NCBI GenBank assembly: GCA_002162095.1
Contig: CP021424.1
Location: 744,001 to 808,000 of the forward strand
Source of the DNA: Armatimonadetes bacterium Uphvl-Ar2
Lineage (GTDB): Bacteria; Armatimonadota; Fimbriimonadia; Fimbriimonadales; Fimbriimonadaceae
Direction: 5' to 3'
DNA length: 64,000 nucleotides
The notes under the pieces are model-generated. The model did not search any database. It had not been told where the DNA came from and saw only the letters and a list, made by a program, of their open reading frames with translations. Numbering within the stretch: the first letter of the stretch is position 1; every line of letters begins with the position of its first letter. Positions 50,529-59,432 of this stretch are shown here, in pieces. The position numbers and the translations under genes are program-made.

Positions 50529-51528
50529 TCCGCCTCCTGCTTCTTGAACTCAGCTCGGTTCCGCACAATCGCCGCCTTATGCTCGGCGTAGGTGCTGGTA
50601 AAGGTGTGGCTGCGGTCCGGCCGCGCCACGTAGAACAGCCATGGGTGGGAAGCCGGGTTCATGGCCCCCTAATACTGGCCTCGCTGGGCGATCCGATCGG
50701 CCCGGGCGGCAAGCCTCGATTGAGATAGGTGTTGTACGGCGACTTCACCTTGCGGACCTGGCCCGGCCCCAGCACGCGCCACTTGCCTTCCGCGTACAGC
50801 ACCGTCGCGTCAATGTCGAGCGTCATCCCCTTCTTGATGCGATTCTCAATCACGCCGGCAATGATGGGGCGCTCCTTATCCAGGGCGGCCTCGAGCTCCA
50901 CCATGCTCGCAATGGTCAGCACGCGGTGCGGGTCCTTGGCCTCCTTCAGCAAGGGCCACGCCTTGCGTTCAAACGCTTTGAGTTGGCGGGCCACGACGTC
51001 CTTCGCGCCGATGAGCGGCGGCAAGTCGTAAGTGTCGGGATAGAGGTAGCCCTCCAGCGAGTCCTTAGGCAGCGGGAAATCCACCATGCCCTCAAAGAGT
51101 TCCGGCTGGTTGGCCAGAGTGATGTATTCGGCGGCCCCACACACGCCTTCCTTCTCCAAACGCTCGGCTACGCGGCTGATCCAGTGCCCTTCCGGGATGC
51201 GCACCATGCGCTGCACGGGCTTCTTGAGGGCGACGATGATCTGGTCCACCGTCATGCCCGGGGCCACTCGGTAAGTGCCGGGGGCAATGGGCTGGGGCGC
51301 ACCCTTCAGCCGTGCATAAACCCGGGCCGCGCGCCCATCGCGCACGATGCCTTGCTGTTCCAGGTCATGGAAGATGAGCGCGTGGCTGGCGGCGGTTTCA
51401 AAGCGTACGTACTTGCTCGGGCCGGTGGGCATCGGCCTGAGTGCCTGACCGGCGTAACCCACGGACCCCGCGCCAATGACGAGCGCGGCCAAGCCCACGA
51501 CGAGCAGAGCCTTGCCCTTCTTAGCCAT
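50525..51528 (-). pseudogene. mltG: Endolytic murein transglycosylase MltG with 1-base frameshift
   Basis: ATG 51528 (GGAGGT seven bases upstream) begins a membrane anchor (KALLVVGLAALVIGAGSVG) and LysM-like region, followed by the YceG core: LEGYLYPDTYDLPP, LTIASMVELEAALDKERPIIAGVIENR with the catalytic Glu, and NTYLNRGLPPGPIGSP. The frame is then lost at the G run of the minus strand (50665-50669), giving a false stop. One more G would continue as AMNPASHPWLFYVARPD, then HTFTSTYAEHKAAIVRNR, to a TGA overlapping the next gene's ATG. MltG cleaves nascent peptidoglycan strands, so loss would matter. Confidence 0.87.
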
Positions 51529-51943
51529 GCACGGCACCTCCCTGCCGAGCGTGCCACCGCTCCAGAATGCGGATCGCGGCCTCGCCATCCACCATCTTGC
51601 GGCGCTGCGAAGCCTTCAGGCCTGCCGCTTCCATCTCTCGTTCCGATTCAAAACTCGTCAGGGCTTCGTCCTCGTAATCCGTTTTTACGCCGCGCTCGGC
51701 CAGCCGGTCGCCCAGCATCCGCACAATGCGGCTCATCTTGGTCTCTTCGCCCGCGGCCAGAGGCAATCCCAGCACGGCCAGTTCGCACTCCTCCTTGCCC
51801 ATCCGCTTGGCGATCTCATCGGCGTCTAGCGCCAAAGTGCCACTGGCCAAAAGCGCCGGGCGGGCACTGGCAATGCCAAAGCGGGCGTCCATGACGGCCA
51901 GCCCGATGCGGGTCCCTCCAAAATCTACGCCCATCACCCTCAC
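51521..51943 (-). CDS. ruvX: Holliday junction resolvase-like RuvX (YqgF)
   Basis: This 140-aa RNase H-fold protein is implicated in pre-16S rRNA maturation and Holliday junction cleavage. It starts MRVMGVDFGGTRIGLAVMD (typical GVDxGxxRxGxA), followed by ELAVLGLPLAAGEETKMSRIV and the catalytic-site region DYEDEALTSFESEREM. The start is GTG 51943, overlapping the upstream stop by 4 nt; its end overlaps mltG by 8 nt. The ruvX-mltG pair is a common bacterial arrangement. Confidence 0.93.
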   Translation of the reverse strand: MRVMGVDFGGTRIGLAVMDARFGIASARPALLASGTLALDADEIAKRMGKEECELAVLGLPLAAGEETKMSRIVRMLGDRLAERGVKTDYEDEALTSFESEREMEAAGLKASQRRKMVDGEAAIRILERWHARQGGAVHG

Positions 51944-52701
51944 GCGCGGAACGCCTCGAGGATATGTCGGTGCAGGTCGGGGCTGGCGCTGATGGCTTCG
52001 TCGGCCAGCTCTTCATTCCCCTCAAAATCAGTAAACAAGCCGCCCGCTTCCCGGACGATCACGGCCATCGCGCTGATATCCCACCGCGCCACCACGGGGT
52101 CGATCATCGCGTCAATGCGCCCGGCTGCCACCATGGCGTGGCCATAGGCATCACCCCACGTGCGCGTGGCCAGCACCTGCGGCACGAGGTCAAGAAAACC
52201 TTCCATGCGCCCCTGCCCCAGCAAGCTGCGGTGGCCCCCACAGGCCAGCACGGCTCGGTTCAGTTCGCCTTGCGCCCGCACGCGGATCGGCACGCCGTCC
52301 CAGTACGCTCCGGCTCCGCGCTCTGCCCACACGGCTTGCCCCAGCGCGGGCAAGATGCACACCCCCAGCACCGGCTCCCCGGCCACTTCGTAACTCAGCA
52401 GGGTGCTGTAGAGCGGCACGCCGCTGATAAAGCTCTTCGTTCCATCAATCGGGTCGATCACCCAGCGGTCGTCGCTAGCACCGGTTAGGCCTTCTTCTTC
52501 GCCCAGCACCGTTTCCCCCGGATACCGCTGGGCAATGGCGCGGCGGATGATGGCCTCGGCCTCGCGGTCAGCCACCGTCACCGGGCTGTCGTCGTGCTTC
52601 CAGTCAATGGTTGCACCCGTTTGAAAATACGCCAGCGTGGATTTGGCGGCATCCCATGCCACATTGAGCGCAAATTCCAGCCGGGGCGACATCATGCGCA
52701 T
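51940..52701 (-). CDS. Inositol monophosphatase-family phosphatase (HisN-like)
   Basis: This 253-aa Mg-dependent phosphatase has GEEEG (metal-binding Glu), WVIDPIDGTKSFISGVPLYSTLL (the DPIDGT signature) and the C-terminal WDISAMAVIVREAGG. The overall pattern with KHDDSPVTVADREAEAIIRRAI is closest to histidinol-phosphatase/IMPase-like enzymes of the HisN group. It opens the minus-strand run hisN-like, ruvX, mltG, yqeG-gtrA, aroE-sua5. The true substrate (inositol phosphate, histidinol phosphate or other) is not determined by sequence. Confidence 0.88.
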   Translation of the reverse strand: MRMMSPRLEFALNVAWDAAKSTLAYFQTGATIDWKHDDSPVTVADREAEAIIRRAIAQRYPGETVLGEEEGLTGASDDRWVIDPIDGTKSFISGVPLYSTLLSYEVAGEPVLGVCILPALGQAVWAERGAGAYWDGVPIRVRAQGELNRAVLACGGHRSLLGQGRMEGFLDLVPQVLATRTWGDAYGHAMVAAGRIDAMIDPVVARWDISAMAVIVREAGGLFTDFEGNEELADEAISASPDLHRHILEAFRA

Positions 52702-52711
52702 AGTTTGAACG

Positions 52712-52747
52712 AAAAAGGCCCCCCGACCATTTAGCCGAGGGGCCTTT
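52712..52747 (-). terminator. Terminator after the fasciclin gene
   Basis: On the minus strand AAAGGCCCCTCGG pairs with CCGGGGGGCCTTT around a short loop (one imperfect position), followed by TTTTTC. It lies 14 nt past the fasciclin stop and just before the phosphatase gene of the same strand. Confidence 0.82.
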
Positions 52748-52760
52748 GAAGAATGCGCGC

Positions 52761-53393
52761 TTACTTAGCGGGCATCAGCACGGTGTCGATCACGTGGATC
52801 ACACCGTTCTTGGCGGCCACGTCGGCCTGCGACACGGTCGCATCACCGATCATGACCTTGTCGCCGTCGACCTTCACCGGGAACTTGCTACCCTGCAGGG
52901 TTTCGACTTCCGTGAGCTTCACGACGTCAGCCGCCATGACCTTACCGGCCACCACGTGGGCCTTCAGCACGTCACCGAGCTTGGCCTTGTCCGCCTTCAG
53001 GTCTTCCAGAGCCTTGGCGTCCACCTTGAGGAAGGCCGCATCGGTCGGCGCGAACACCGTGAACGGGCCATCGCCCTTCAGGGTTTCGACGAGACCGGCT
53101 TCGGTCAGCAGGGCCGCGAGCGTGCCGAACGAACCGTTGGCCACCGCTGTGTCCACGATGTCGCTGCCACCCATGGCGGTCTTGGCGGCATCACCAGCCG
53201 CAGCGGCGGCATCGCCCGCCTTCTCGGCCGCTTCACCGGCCTTTTCAGCACCAGCTTCGACGGCATCGCCCGCCTTGTCCATGGCGGCGTTAGCGCCTTC
53301 GCCCGCTTCCTTGCCGGCTTCCGCCGCACCTTGGCAACCGACGAGCGTAATGCCGAGGACGGCCGCCATCGCAATTCCAAACCATTTGTTCAT
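52761..53393 (-). CDS. Fasciclin (FAS1) domain lipoprotein
   Basis: This 210-aa lipoprotein has the lipobox in [10 protein letters not shown] long Ala/Lys/Glu/Gly helix follows, with an 11-residue-like periodicity ([20 protein letters not shown]). The C-terminal FAS1 domain shows [54 protein letters not shown] and [16 protein letters not shown]1 proteins mediate adhesion or matrix binding. It is a single gene between two terminators. Confidence 0.92.
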   Translation of the reverse strand: MNKWFGIAMAAVLGITLVGCQGAAEAGKEAGEGANAAMDKAGDAVEAGAEKAGEAAEKAGDAAAAAGDAAKTAMGGSDIVDTAVANGSFGTLAALLTEAGLVETLKGDGPFTVFAPTDAAFLKVDAKALEDLKADKAKLGDVLKAHVVAGKVMAADVVKLTEVETLQGSKFPVKVDGDKVMIGDATVSQADVAAKNGVIHVIDTVLMPAK

Positions 53394-53513
53394 GTTTCGT
53401 AACCTTTCGCGATGCCGTTTCAGGCTCGCTAACGCTTACTATGGTGGGAGTTCCGGGATCGTTCGGCATTGTAGTGCACTAGTCCCGGGCCAATTGCCGC
53501 ATCCTCCGGGCAC

Positions 53514-53560
53514 AAAGCACCCCCACCACCCTGAAATCAAGGTGGGGGAGGGGGTGCTTT
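53514..53560 (-). terminator. Strong terminator after pilQ
   Basis: A long inverted repeat (AAAGCACCCCC with GGGGGTGCTTT, plus an inner CCACC/GGTGG) lies 20 nt past the pilQ stop. On the minus strand it ends with a short T run. Confidence 0.8.
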
Positions 53561-53579
53561 CATTTGGCCTTTTTCGACC

Positions 53580-56423
53580 CTACGGGTTGCCGCCGCCAGA
53601 GGTCGTGTAGTCCTTCATCGGGTCCGGCACGGCCGTCTCGTTGCGTCGCGGGCTGGCCGCATCGCCTCGGTTGTCCTCGTCCACCACCTTGGCGGTAAGG
53701 AAGAACACGATTTCCGTGCGTTCGCGGTTCGTTTCCGTGCGGCTGAAGAACAAGCGACCGATGATCGGCAGATCCTTGAGAATGGGAATCCCACTCACGG
53801 TCTTGCGGTCTTGGTCGATGATCAGACCACCGATGGCGATCGTCTCTCCGCTCTTCATGTTCACGAACATGCTGGTGCGTCGGTCACTGGTCTGCGGCAG
53901 CTGACCACCACCCGGAACCGGCAGGAACGAGGTGAGGATGCTGAAGTTCTGCTCCAGGTCCAGCGCAATCGCGCCCCCGGCTCCCACACGAGCCTTGATG
54001 TCGAACAGCGCACCCACTTCCAGTTCGTCGGTGATGACCGTCGTACCGCTCTGGCTGGCTTGGATCTGCTTGATGTAGCGGATCGTGTCACCCACGAACA
54101 GTCGCGTATTGCGGCCGTCGCTCACCAGGGCGTTCGGGCGGGCAATCAACTTGTTGCCGCCGGCCAGTTGGTCCAGCACGCCCAGGAAGTTGCTCGGTCC
54201 TTGGTTGAAGTTGAAGTTGCCGCTCACGGAGCCCGGCAGTGCCGATTGGCCGCCCGGGTTGTTGTTGAAGCGGATTTGGCTCAGTCGGCCACCGGTCAAG
54301 AGGTTCCAGTCCAGACCCATCTTGAAGGCGTCTTCCTTGCTCAGTTCCAGTACGCGGAGTTCCAGCGCGACTTGGCGCGGGGCCACGTCGATCAGCGCCA
54401 GGTAAGCCTTGGCCTGTTCGATCTGGTCCTGCGTGCCGCGCACCACCAGGCGCATCGGCTCGCGGCCAATCTGGCGTCGGAGTTCGGCTTCGCGGCTCGT
54501 ACCGCCACCACCACCTTGTCCAGCACCGCCTTGGCCTTGACCTTGACCCGCCGTTTGCGGATCTTCGGCCTTCTTGCCTTCATCTTCGCCCGTGATGCCC
54601 GGCGTCACGGGGTCGGGGACCACCGTCACGTGCAGACCGCGGATGCGGTTCTTCAGGTCAAACTCGGCCACCATCGGCTCGATGTACTTGAGTTCAAGCA
54701 CTTCGTAGCCGCGCTGGCTGTTGCTGGCATCGGCGACATAGTTGATGCCGACGGCGCCACAGAGTTGGCGGTCAAGCTCCGTCGCGAAGGCTTCGAGCTT
54801 CGCCACTTCCGACTTGGGGCCAATCATGAGCAGGATCTGCGTGGCCTGGTCCGCCTCGCTCAGCTCGCTCAGGGCCGTCTGCTGGATGCTGTAATCAGCT
54901 CGGCGCGGGTTATCGGCCAGCAGTCGTTCCAGCATCGTCTTGATGCGCTCGGTGTCTCCGCTTTGGATCGGGACGACCACGGTACCCAAGTCTTCGGCGC
55001 GCGAAACGCTGAACGAATTGGTGATGCGGTTATCGAGATCGCGGACGTACTTTTCGATCGAATCCAGGCGCGACTTGTCGCCCATGATCATCACGTAATA
55101 CACGCGTCCGGTCGGGGCCGCTTGCGGGGCGGCCTGCGGCGGGGCTACTTGGCCATCCGCTTGCTGCGCACCCGCGGCGCCATTGGCACCGGCCGGCGGA
55201 GCGGTCACCGGGGCGCCGCTCATCTGCGGGTCCGGCACCATCACGTCGTAGTAGCCGTCACGGCCATCCTGCGGGAAGGCCTTCAGCGTGGCTTCGCGAA
55301 TCTGCTTCGCATCGCCGCTCATCAGGTTCACCACGCGGGTTTCGTAGTTGTTCGACCGCTCCAGGATCTGGCGCATGGTGTCGTTCAACTCGCTCGCCGG
55401 GGTCACCACAAAGGTGGAGTCCACGCGGGCATAGCGCAAACCGGCCATGGCGGTGATGAAGCTCAGGGCTTCTTCCAGCGTAACCTTGGTCAGCGAAAGC
55501 GTAAGGTTCGTCGGGTTGCCCGCGCTACCGATCTTCGGCGACGTCACGATGTTGACGTCCGCTTGCAAGGCCAGGGCCTTCAGGATTTGCACGACATCGG
55601 TGTCCACAAAGTCCAGCGAGACTTGGCGCTGCATGCTGGCGTGGCCATTGCGGGCCGCCACCGTGTTCGATTGCACCACCTGAGCCGGCGTTTGAACCGG
55701 GAGCACCGGAGCTTCCACCGGCGTCACGGGTCGGAGCGGCCGGGTCGGCAGCGGCAAATCGCGCGGCGAGGGAATCGTCCGGATGGGTTCTTCCTTCTTC
55801 TCTTCCATCGGCGGCTTAGTTTCCCTCGCCTTGCTGTCAGCAGGCTTGGTTTCGGACGGAGGTATTTGAACCGGCGGGGTCGTGTCCGTAACCAGGTCAT
55901 TCACCATGTGCCCGAAGCTCGTGCGGCCGTCGGCCGTCACATCGCCTTGCGGACCCAAGCCTTGCGTCGCCGCCGGCGGCGCCACCAGGGCGTTCACGGC
56001 GTTCTGCTGCGTGCGCAGTGCCGTCAAGGCAGCCTTGTCGGTAGGCAGGTTGATGCGCACCACATAGGTGCCCTCTTCCTTGTCCACCCGGACCGGAGTT
56101 TCGCCGTTGTCCAGCTTGATGTGCACGCGCACCTTGGCCGGGCGGCTTGTAAACCAACCCCACTCGACGAAGGTGGCGTTGCCCGAAGTCAACGTCTCAC
56201 GCTTGGGGTCCAAGCCCAGATGGGCATCGAACTCGACGATATACGAAGTCCCACGCAGTATGCGTTGGGTGCGCGGAGTGCCGAGAGCGTCCCCCTTGAC
56301 ATACACCTCTAAGCCAGGGCCAAGCGGCTTGACCTCGACCTGAGTCAGACGAGCGGAGGATTGAGCCCACGCTCCCTGTGCAAGAAGCGCCACGGTCGCG
56401 CCAGTGATGAGTGTTCTTTTCAT
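53580..56423 (-). CDS. pilQ: Type IV pilus secretin PilQ
   Basis: This 947-aa outer-membrane channel serves pilus extrusion and DNA uptake. The signal peptide MKRTLITGATVALLAQGAWA precedes an AMIN-like domain (LTQVEVKPLGPGLEVYVKG). Proline-rich linkers follow, then N-domains (VSLDFVDTDVVQILKALALQADVNIVTSPKI in outline, LEEALSFITAMAGLRYARV). The secretin barrel shows VALELRVLELSKEDAFKMGLDW, ARPNALVSDGRNTRLFVGD and the C-terminal GETIAIGGLIIDQDRKTVSGIPILKDLPIIGRLF segment. The inserts are longer than in typical PilQ, with Gln/Ala- and Gly-rich stretches. It is the last gene of the operon and overlaps the PilP-like gene by 4 nt. Confidence 0.93.
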   Translation of the reverse strand: MKRTLITGATVALLAQGAWAQSSARLTQVEVKPLGPGLEVYVKGDALGTPRTQRILRGTSYIVEFDAHLGLDPKRETLTSGNATFVEWGWFTSRPAKVRVHIKLDNGETPVRVDKEEGTYVVRINLPTDKAALTALRTQQNAVNALVAPPAATQGLGPQGDVTADGRTSFGHMVNDLVTDTTPPVQIPPSETKPADSKARETKPPMEEKKEEPIRTIPSPRDLPLPTRPLRPVTPVEAPVLPVQTPAQVVQSNTVAARNGHASMQRQVSLDFVDTDVVQILKALALQADVNIVTSPKIGSAGNPTNLTLSLTKVTLEEALSFITAMAGLRYARVDSTFVVTPASELNDTMRQILERSNNYETRVVNLMSGDAKQIREATLKAFPQDGRDGYYDVMVPDPQMSGAPVTAPPAGANGAAGAQQADGQVAPPQAAPQAAPTGRVYYVMIMGDKSRLDSIEKYVRDLDNRITNSFSVSRAEDLGTVVVPIQSGDTERIKTMLERLLADNPRRADYSIQQTALSELSEADQATQILLMIGPKSEVAKLEAFATELDRQLCGAVGINYVADASNSQRGYEVLELKYIEPMVAEFDLKNRIRGLHVTVVPDPVTPGITGEDEGKKAEDPQTAGQGQGQGGAGQGGGGGTSREAELRRQIGREPMRLVVRGTQDQIEQAKAYLALIDVAPRQVALELRVLELSKEDAFKMGLDWNLLTGGRLSQIRFNNNPGGQSALPGSVSGNFNFNQGPSNFLGVLDQLAGGNKLIARPNALVSDGRNTRLFVGDTIRYIKQIQASQSGTTVITDELEVGALFDIKARVGAGGAIALDLEQNFSILTSFLPVPGGGQLPQTSDRRTSMFVNMKSGETIAIGGLIIDQDRKTVSGIPILKDLPIIGRLFFSRTETNRERTEIVFFLTAKVVDEDNRGDAASPRRNETAVPDPMKDYTTSGGGNP

Positions 56424-57100
56424 TGTCCTTGGCCCTCCAAGGTGAGGGTTTGTTCGCCGTCGCGGGTCTTCACGCGGACCTTGCCGCGCTCGATGCCCAC
56501 AACTTTGGTATCTGCGTCAACGTAACCACCGAGCGGAACAATCCGCTGGTTGCCCTGTGAATCTTTGAAAACGGCCATCGGTCGGTCGCCGGTGATGACG
56601 CCGCTCACGGCGTAACTCGGCCCGATGTTGGCGATCGGTCCCCCGCCCGCCGGCAGGCCATTGCCTCCGGTGGGGTCATACGGCGGAATCGCGCCCCCCA
56701 TCGAGGGCGGTCGGTATCCCGAGCCACCTCCCGACGATTGCGGGCGCGGCGAACTCGCCACATTCCCGCTCGGTCGAGCGGTCGGCGGCGGCGCCGTGGG
56801 CGGTACCACCTTGTTGTCGGGCAGCGGGTTCGAGATTCCGGCCGTCGAGAACGGGTCGCGCGGAGCCAGTGCCCCCCCCAGAACGGCGATCAACGCCTCC
56901 TGCTTGGCGCGCTCTTCCTCGGCCTTCTTCTCTTCCGGCGTCAGCTTCTTGCCTTCAGCCTTGTCCTCGTCGGCCGAATACGTTTCCGATGCGGTCGCCA
57001 CGGGGGCACTACCCTTCGGCATGAACTGGAAAGCCCCTACCCCGAGCAGCACCACCCCGAGAACGCTGACGACAATGGTTTTCGTCTTGTCGTTTTTCAT
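56420..57100 (-). CDS. PilP-like pilus alignment protein
   Basis: This 226-aa membrane-anchored periplasmic protein has one N-terminal helix (TIVVSVLGVVLLGVGAFQFM) and a Lys/Glu-rich coiled segment. A Pro/Gly/Ser-rich linker leads to a small beta domain (YAVSGVITGDRPMAVFKDSQGNQRIVPLGGYV in outline, then GKVRVKTRDGEQTLTL). Position between pilO and pilQ and this closing beta domain fit PilP, but it has a transmembrane anchor instead of a lipobox. Its start overlaps the pilO stop by 4 nt. Confidence 0.78.
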   Translation of the reverse strand: MKNDKTKTIVVSVLGVVLLGVGAFQFMPKGSAPVATASETYSADEDKAEGKKLTPEEKKAEEERAKQEALIAVLGGALAPRDPFSTAGISNPLPDNKVVPPTAPPPTARPSGNVASSPRPQSSGGGSGYRPPSMGGAIPPYDPTGGNGLPAGGGPIANIGPSYAVSGVITGDRPMAVFKDSQGNQRIVPLGGYVDADTKVVGIERGKVRVKTRDGEQTLTLEGQGQ

Positions 57101-57744
57101 TGGGTTCCTCCGGGAGTGGAGTTCATGGCCAGCGGCTTCGAAGCGGAATCCTCTTCCTTCTTCGCGCCCTGGTCCAGGCTAAAAACGTAGGCCTTGAGCC
57201 GAATCGTCGTCTCCAGCAAGCCCTGAGACTTGGAGACTTCGTCTTTCTTCGGCGTCAGCGAGATGGTGCGGACCGCAACCACCTTCGGGAACTCCTTCAG
57301 CGAGTTCACCATCGCCAGCACGTCGTCGTAACGACCCACGCCGGTGATGTCGATCTCGACTTCGGTGTACGCCTTCTTCTTCTTGCTTTCGGCGGCAGCG
57401 TCCTTCTTGTTCTTCGCCGGCACCGGCACCGGGCGCACGCCCGTCACCGAGATCCGGTTCAGTTTGCCCAGGGCTTCCAGCTCGCTCAGCATGGTCGGCA
57501 CGTAAGCTTCGGGCGGCACGCTCTTCTCCAGGTGGTTCAAGCGCACTTGGTACTCCTCCACCTCAGATTCGGTCTTCCGCAGCTCGTCTTCCACTTCCTT
57601 TTCCGTCGGCACTTCGGCCTGCAGGGTATGGAAGCGGGCCTCGGCCCCTTGCATCACATTGTATTGCCAGTAGGCGAACAAGCCACCCACCAATACGACC
57701 CCAATGGCCAGGAGGGCCATCGGCTGAATTGCGCCACGTTTCAT
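57097..57744 (-). CDS. pilO: Type IV pilus inner-membrane protein PilO
   Basis: This 215-aa protein has one N-terminal transmembrane helix (LLAIGVVLVGGLFAYWQYNV), a coiled coil (KEVEDELRKTESEVEEYQVRLNHLEKSV) and a ferredoxin-like C-terminal domain (YTEVEIDITGVGRYDDVLAMVNSLKEFPKVVAVRTISL in outline). PilN and PilO form the heterodimer linking PilM to the secretin. A basic Lys/Ala loop (AKNKKDAAAESKKKK) precedes the final domain. It overlaps both neighbours by 4 nt. Confidence 0.88.
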   Translation of the reverse strand: MKRGAIQPMALLAIGVVLVGGLFAYWQYNVMQGAEARFHTLQAEVPTEKEVEDELRKTESEVEEYQVRLNHLEKSVPPEAYVPTMLSELEALGKLNRISVTGVRPVPVPAKNKKDAAAESKKKKAYTEVEIDITGVGRYDDVLAMVNSLKEFPKVVAVRTISLTPKKDEVSKSQGLLETTIRLKAYVFSLDQGAKKEEDSASKPLAMNSTPGGTQ

Positions 57745-58337
57745 GCTTTCTCCTTGGCCTCGGTGGCCTTCTTCGGAGGTTCGGTGCCGGTCAACTGACC
57801 GTTCACTTCAAATTCAATGGCCGTGCCGCCTTCCACCACGCGCTCTTGCGTGAACTTCAGTTGCACGTTCTCCACGTCCTCGCTGGCGTCAATCCGCAGG
57901 ATCATCGCGCCCACCGCGTCTTGCGACACGCTACGTCCGTTGAAGAGCACCTGGATGCCCTTGGTCGGGTCAGACTGGCTGCACTTGAGGTTGGTCAAGG
58001 CCACCCCCGTCGGCGTATTCGTGGTGAGGTGCGCCATCAGGCGACTCCATCGCTCCGTATCCTTCTGCGCGGCTTCCAGCGTGGTCAAACGGGGTTGCAA
58101 TTCGGCAATCGCCTCCTTGTTCCGTTCCACCGCCGCCATCGCGTCCTTCAACTTTTCGCGTCGGGCTTCAAGCTGAGCGGACTGAATGGTGAAGCGCGCC
58201 GACTCGAACATGAAGTAGCCGCTTACGAGCGCCATCATGCCGGCGAGGCCCAGCGTGGTCATCACCATCATGCGCGACCGTTGTTCGCGCTGACGTTTCA
58301 GAACTCGCTGTTCGTAAATGAGGTTAATCGTAGGCAT
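57741..58337 (-). CDS. pilN: Type IV pilus assembly protein PilN
   Basis: This 198-aa inner-membrane protein starts with the short conserved cytoplasmic segment MPTINLIYEQRV, which binds PilM (usual INLLP). A single helix (MVMTTLGLAGMMALVSGYF) and a coiled coil (AQLEARREKLKDAMAAVERNKE) follow, then a ferredoxin-like periplasmic domain with GIQVLFNGRSVSQDAVGAMI. It lies between pilM (12-nt gap) and pilO (4-nt overlap). Confidence 0.87.
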   Translation of the reverse strand: MPTINLIYEQRVLKRQREQRSRMMVMTTLGLAGMMALVSGYFMFESARFTIQSAQLEARREKLKDAMAAVERNKEAIAELQPRLTTLEAAQKDTERWSRLMAHLTTNTPTGVALTNLKCSQSDPTKGIQVLFNGRSVSQDAVGAMILRIDASEDVENVQLKFTQERVVEGGTAIEFEVNGQLTGTEPPKKATEAKEKA

Positions 58338-58349
58338 GGTGTCTTCCCC

Positions 58350-59432
58350 TTAAGCCGCCCGCACGTGGGGACGCATCGCCAGGCCGCCGACCACCGCGAG
58401 CTCAATGCCCGTGGATTGGTTGTCGGCCGGGGCATGCACCACCTCGGCGTCGTAAATCCCGTGTCGGTCCACCGTCAGGCCCAACTTGTGCGCCATGTAT
58501 TCGGCCAGACCCGGCAGGTTCGCCCCGCCGCCCGCCAGCAACACGCGGGTGACCGGAGTCGGCGTGCCGTGTTCGGTTTGCTGAGATTGGTAGTAGTTGA
58601 GAGATCGTCGAATCTCTCGGATCAAGTCGTCCAGGTGCGGCTGGAGCACGCGCAGCGGCGGGCTCTCTTGCGCCTTCTGCTCGGCGATCAGCGCCCGCAG
58701 GTCGAGTTGCGACTTGCCGAGTTCGGCTTCCGCATCCTCAAGCTTAAAGTGCGACTTCAGCGCGTCCGTCAGCAGTTGCCCACCTTGGTTGATGGAGCGC
58801 GTCATGCCAAAGATGCCGCAGCTCACCACCGAGACGTTGGTGGTTTGCGCACCCACGTCCACCAAGGCAATCGTTTCCTCGTTGTACGGCCCAACGTTCG
58901 TTTCCACCAGCGAGCGGTACATCGCAAAGGCTTCGACGTCCACGATATCCACCTCCAGACCCGCGATTTGGCAGGCTTTCAGGCGGCTTTCCACGATATC
59001 ACGCGGGGCGGCCACAATCAGCACGTCCATCTGGCCATCCGCGGTCTCGCCCATGATCTCAAACTCGATGAACGAGTCTTCGATGCTGGACGGGACGTAG
59101 CGACTGGCTTCGAACTTGATGCTCTTGCGTAGCGTGGATTCGGGCATCTTGGGGATGCGCACGGTGCGCACGATGACCGAAGCGCCGGCAACCCCGACGA
59201 CCGCATTGGTCGCCGAGATCCGTTGCTCGCGCATCATCTGTCGCACGGCCAAACCGACCGCTTCCGGGTCGATGACCGAGCCATCCTTAATCGAATCCGT
59301 CGGGGTGCGGATGAACGCTGTGCGCGTCACCCGGTAGCCATTCCCGGCGCGTTCCATCTGCATGGCCTTGATGCCTTTGGCACCCAGGTCCAAGCCAATG
59401 TACGATTTCTTTCCGAACGTCTTAAGCGACAT
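58350..59432 (-). CDS. pilM: Type IV pilus actin-like ATPase PilM
   Basis: This 360-aa cytoplasmic actin-fold protein binds the PilN tail. Motifs are YIGLDLGAKGIKAMQM (phosphate 1), TIALVDVGAQTTNVSVV (phosphate 2) and VLLAGGGANLPGLAEYM (adenosine). The section KFEASRYVPSSIEDSFIEF is diagnostic for PilM. ATG 59432 follows GAGGATAAAC and overlaps the HTH gene by 11 nt; the longer open frame upstream lies inside that gene. Confidence 0.93.
   Translation of the reverse strand: MSLKTFGKKSYIGLDLGAKGIKAMQMERAGNGYRVTRTAFIRTPTDSIKDGSVIDPEAVGLAVRQMMREQRISATNAVVGVAGASVIVRTVRIPKMPESTLRKSIKFEASRYVPSSIEDSFIEFEIMGETADGQMDVLIVAAPRDIVESRLKACQIAGLEVDIVDVEAFAMYRSLVETNVGPYNEETIALVDVGAQTTNVSVVSCGIFGMTRSINQGGQLLTDALKSHFKLEDAEAELGKSQLDLRALIAEQKAQESPPLRVLQPHLDDLIREIRRSLNYYQSQQTEHGTPTPVTRVLLAGGGANLPGLAEYMAHKLGLTVDRHGIYDAEVVHAPADNQSTGIELAVVGGLAMRPHVRAA

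Noticed and set aside
53811-56312. 833-codon open frame on the plus strand opposite pilQ
   Set aside because: It is a GC-rich shadow of pilQ with His/Arg-rich, low-order composition and no recognisable domain; pilQ has all secretin motifs.
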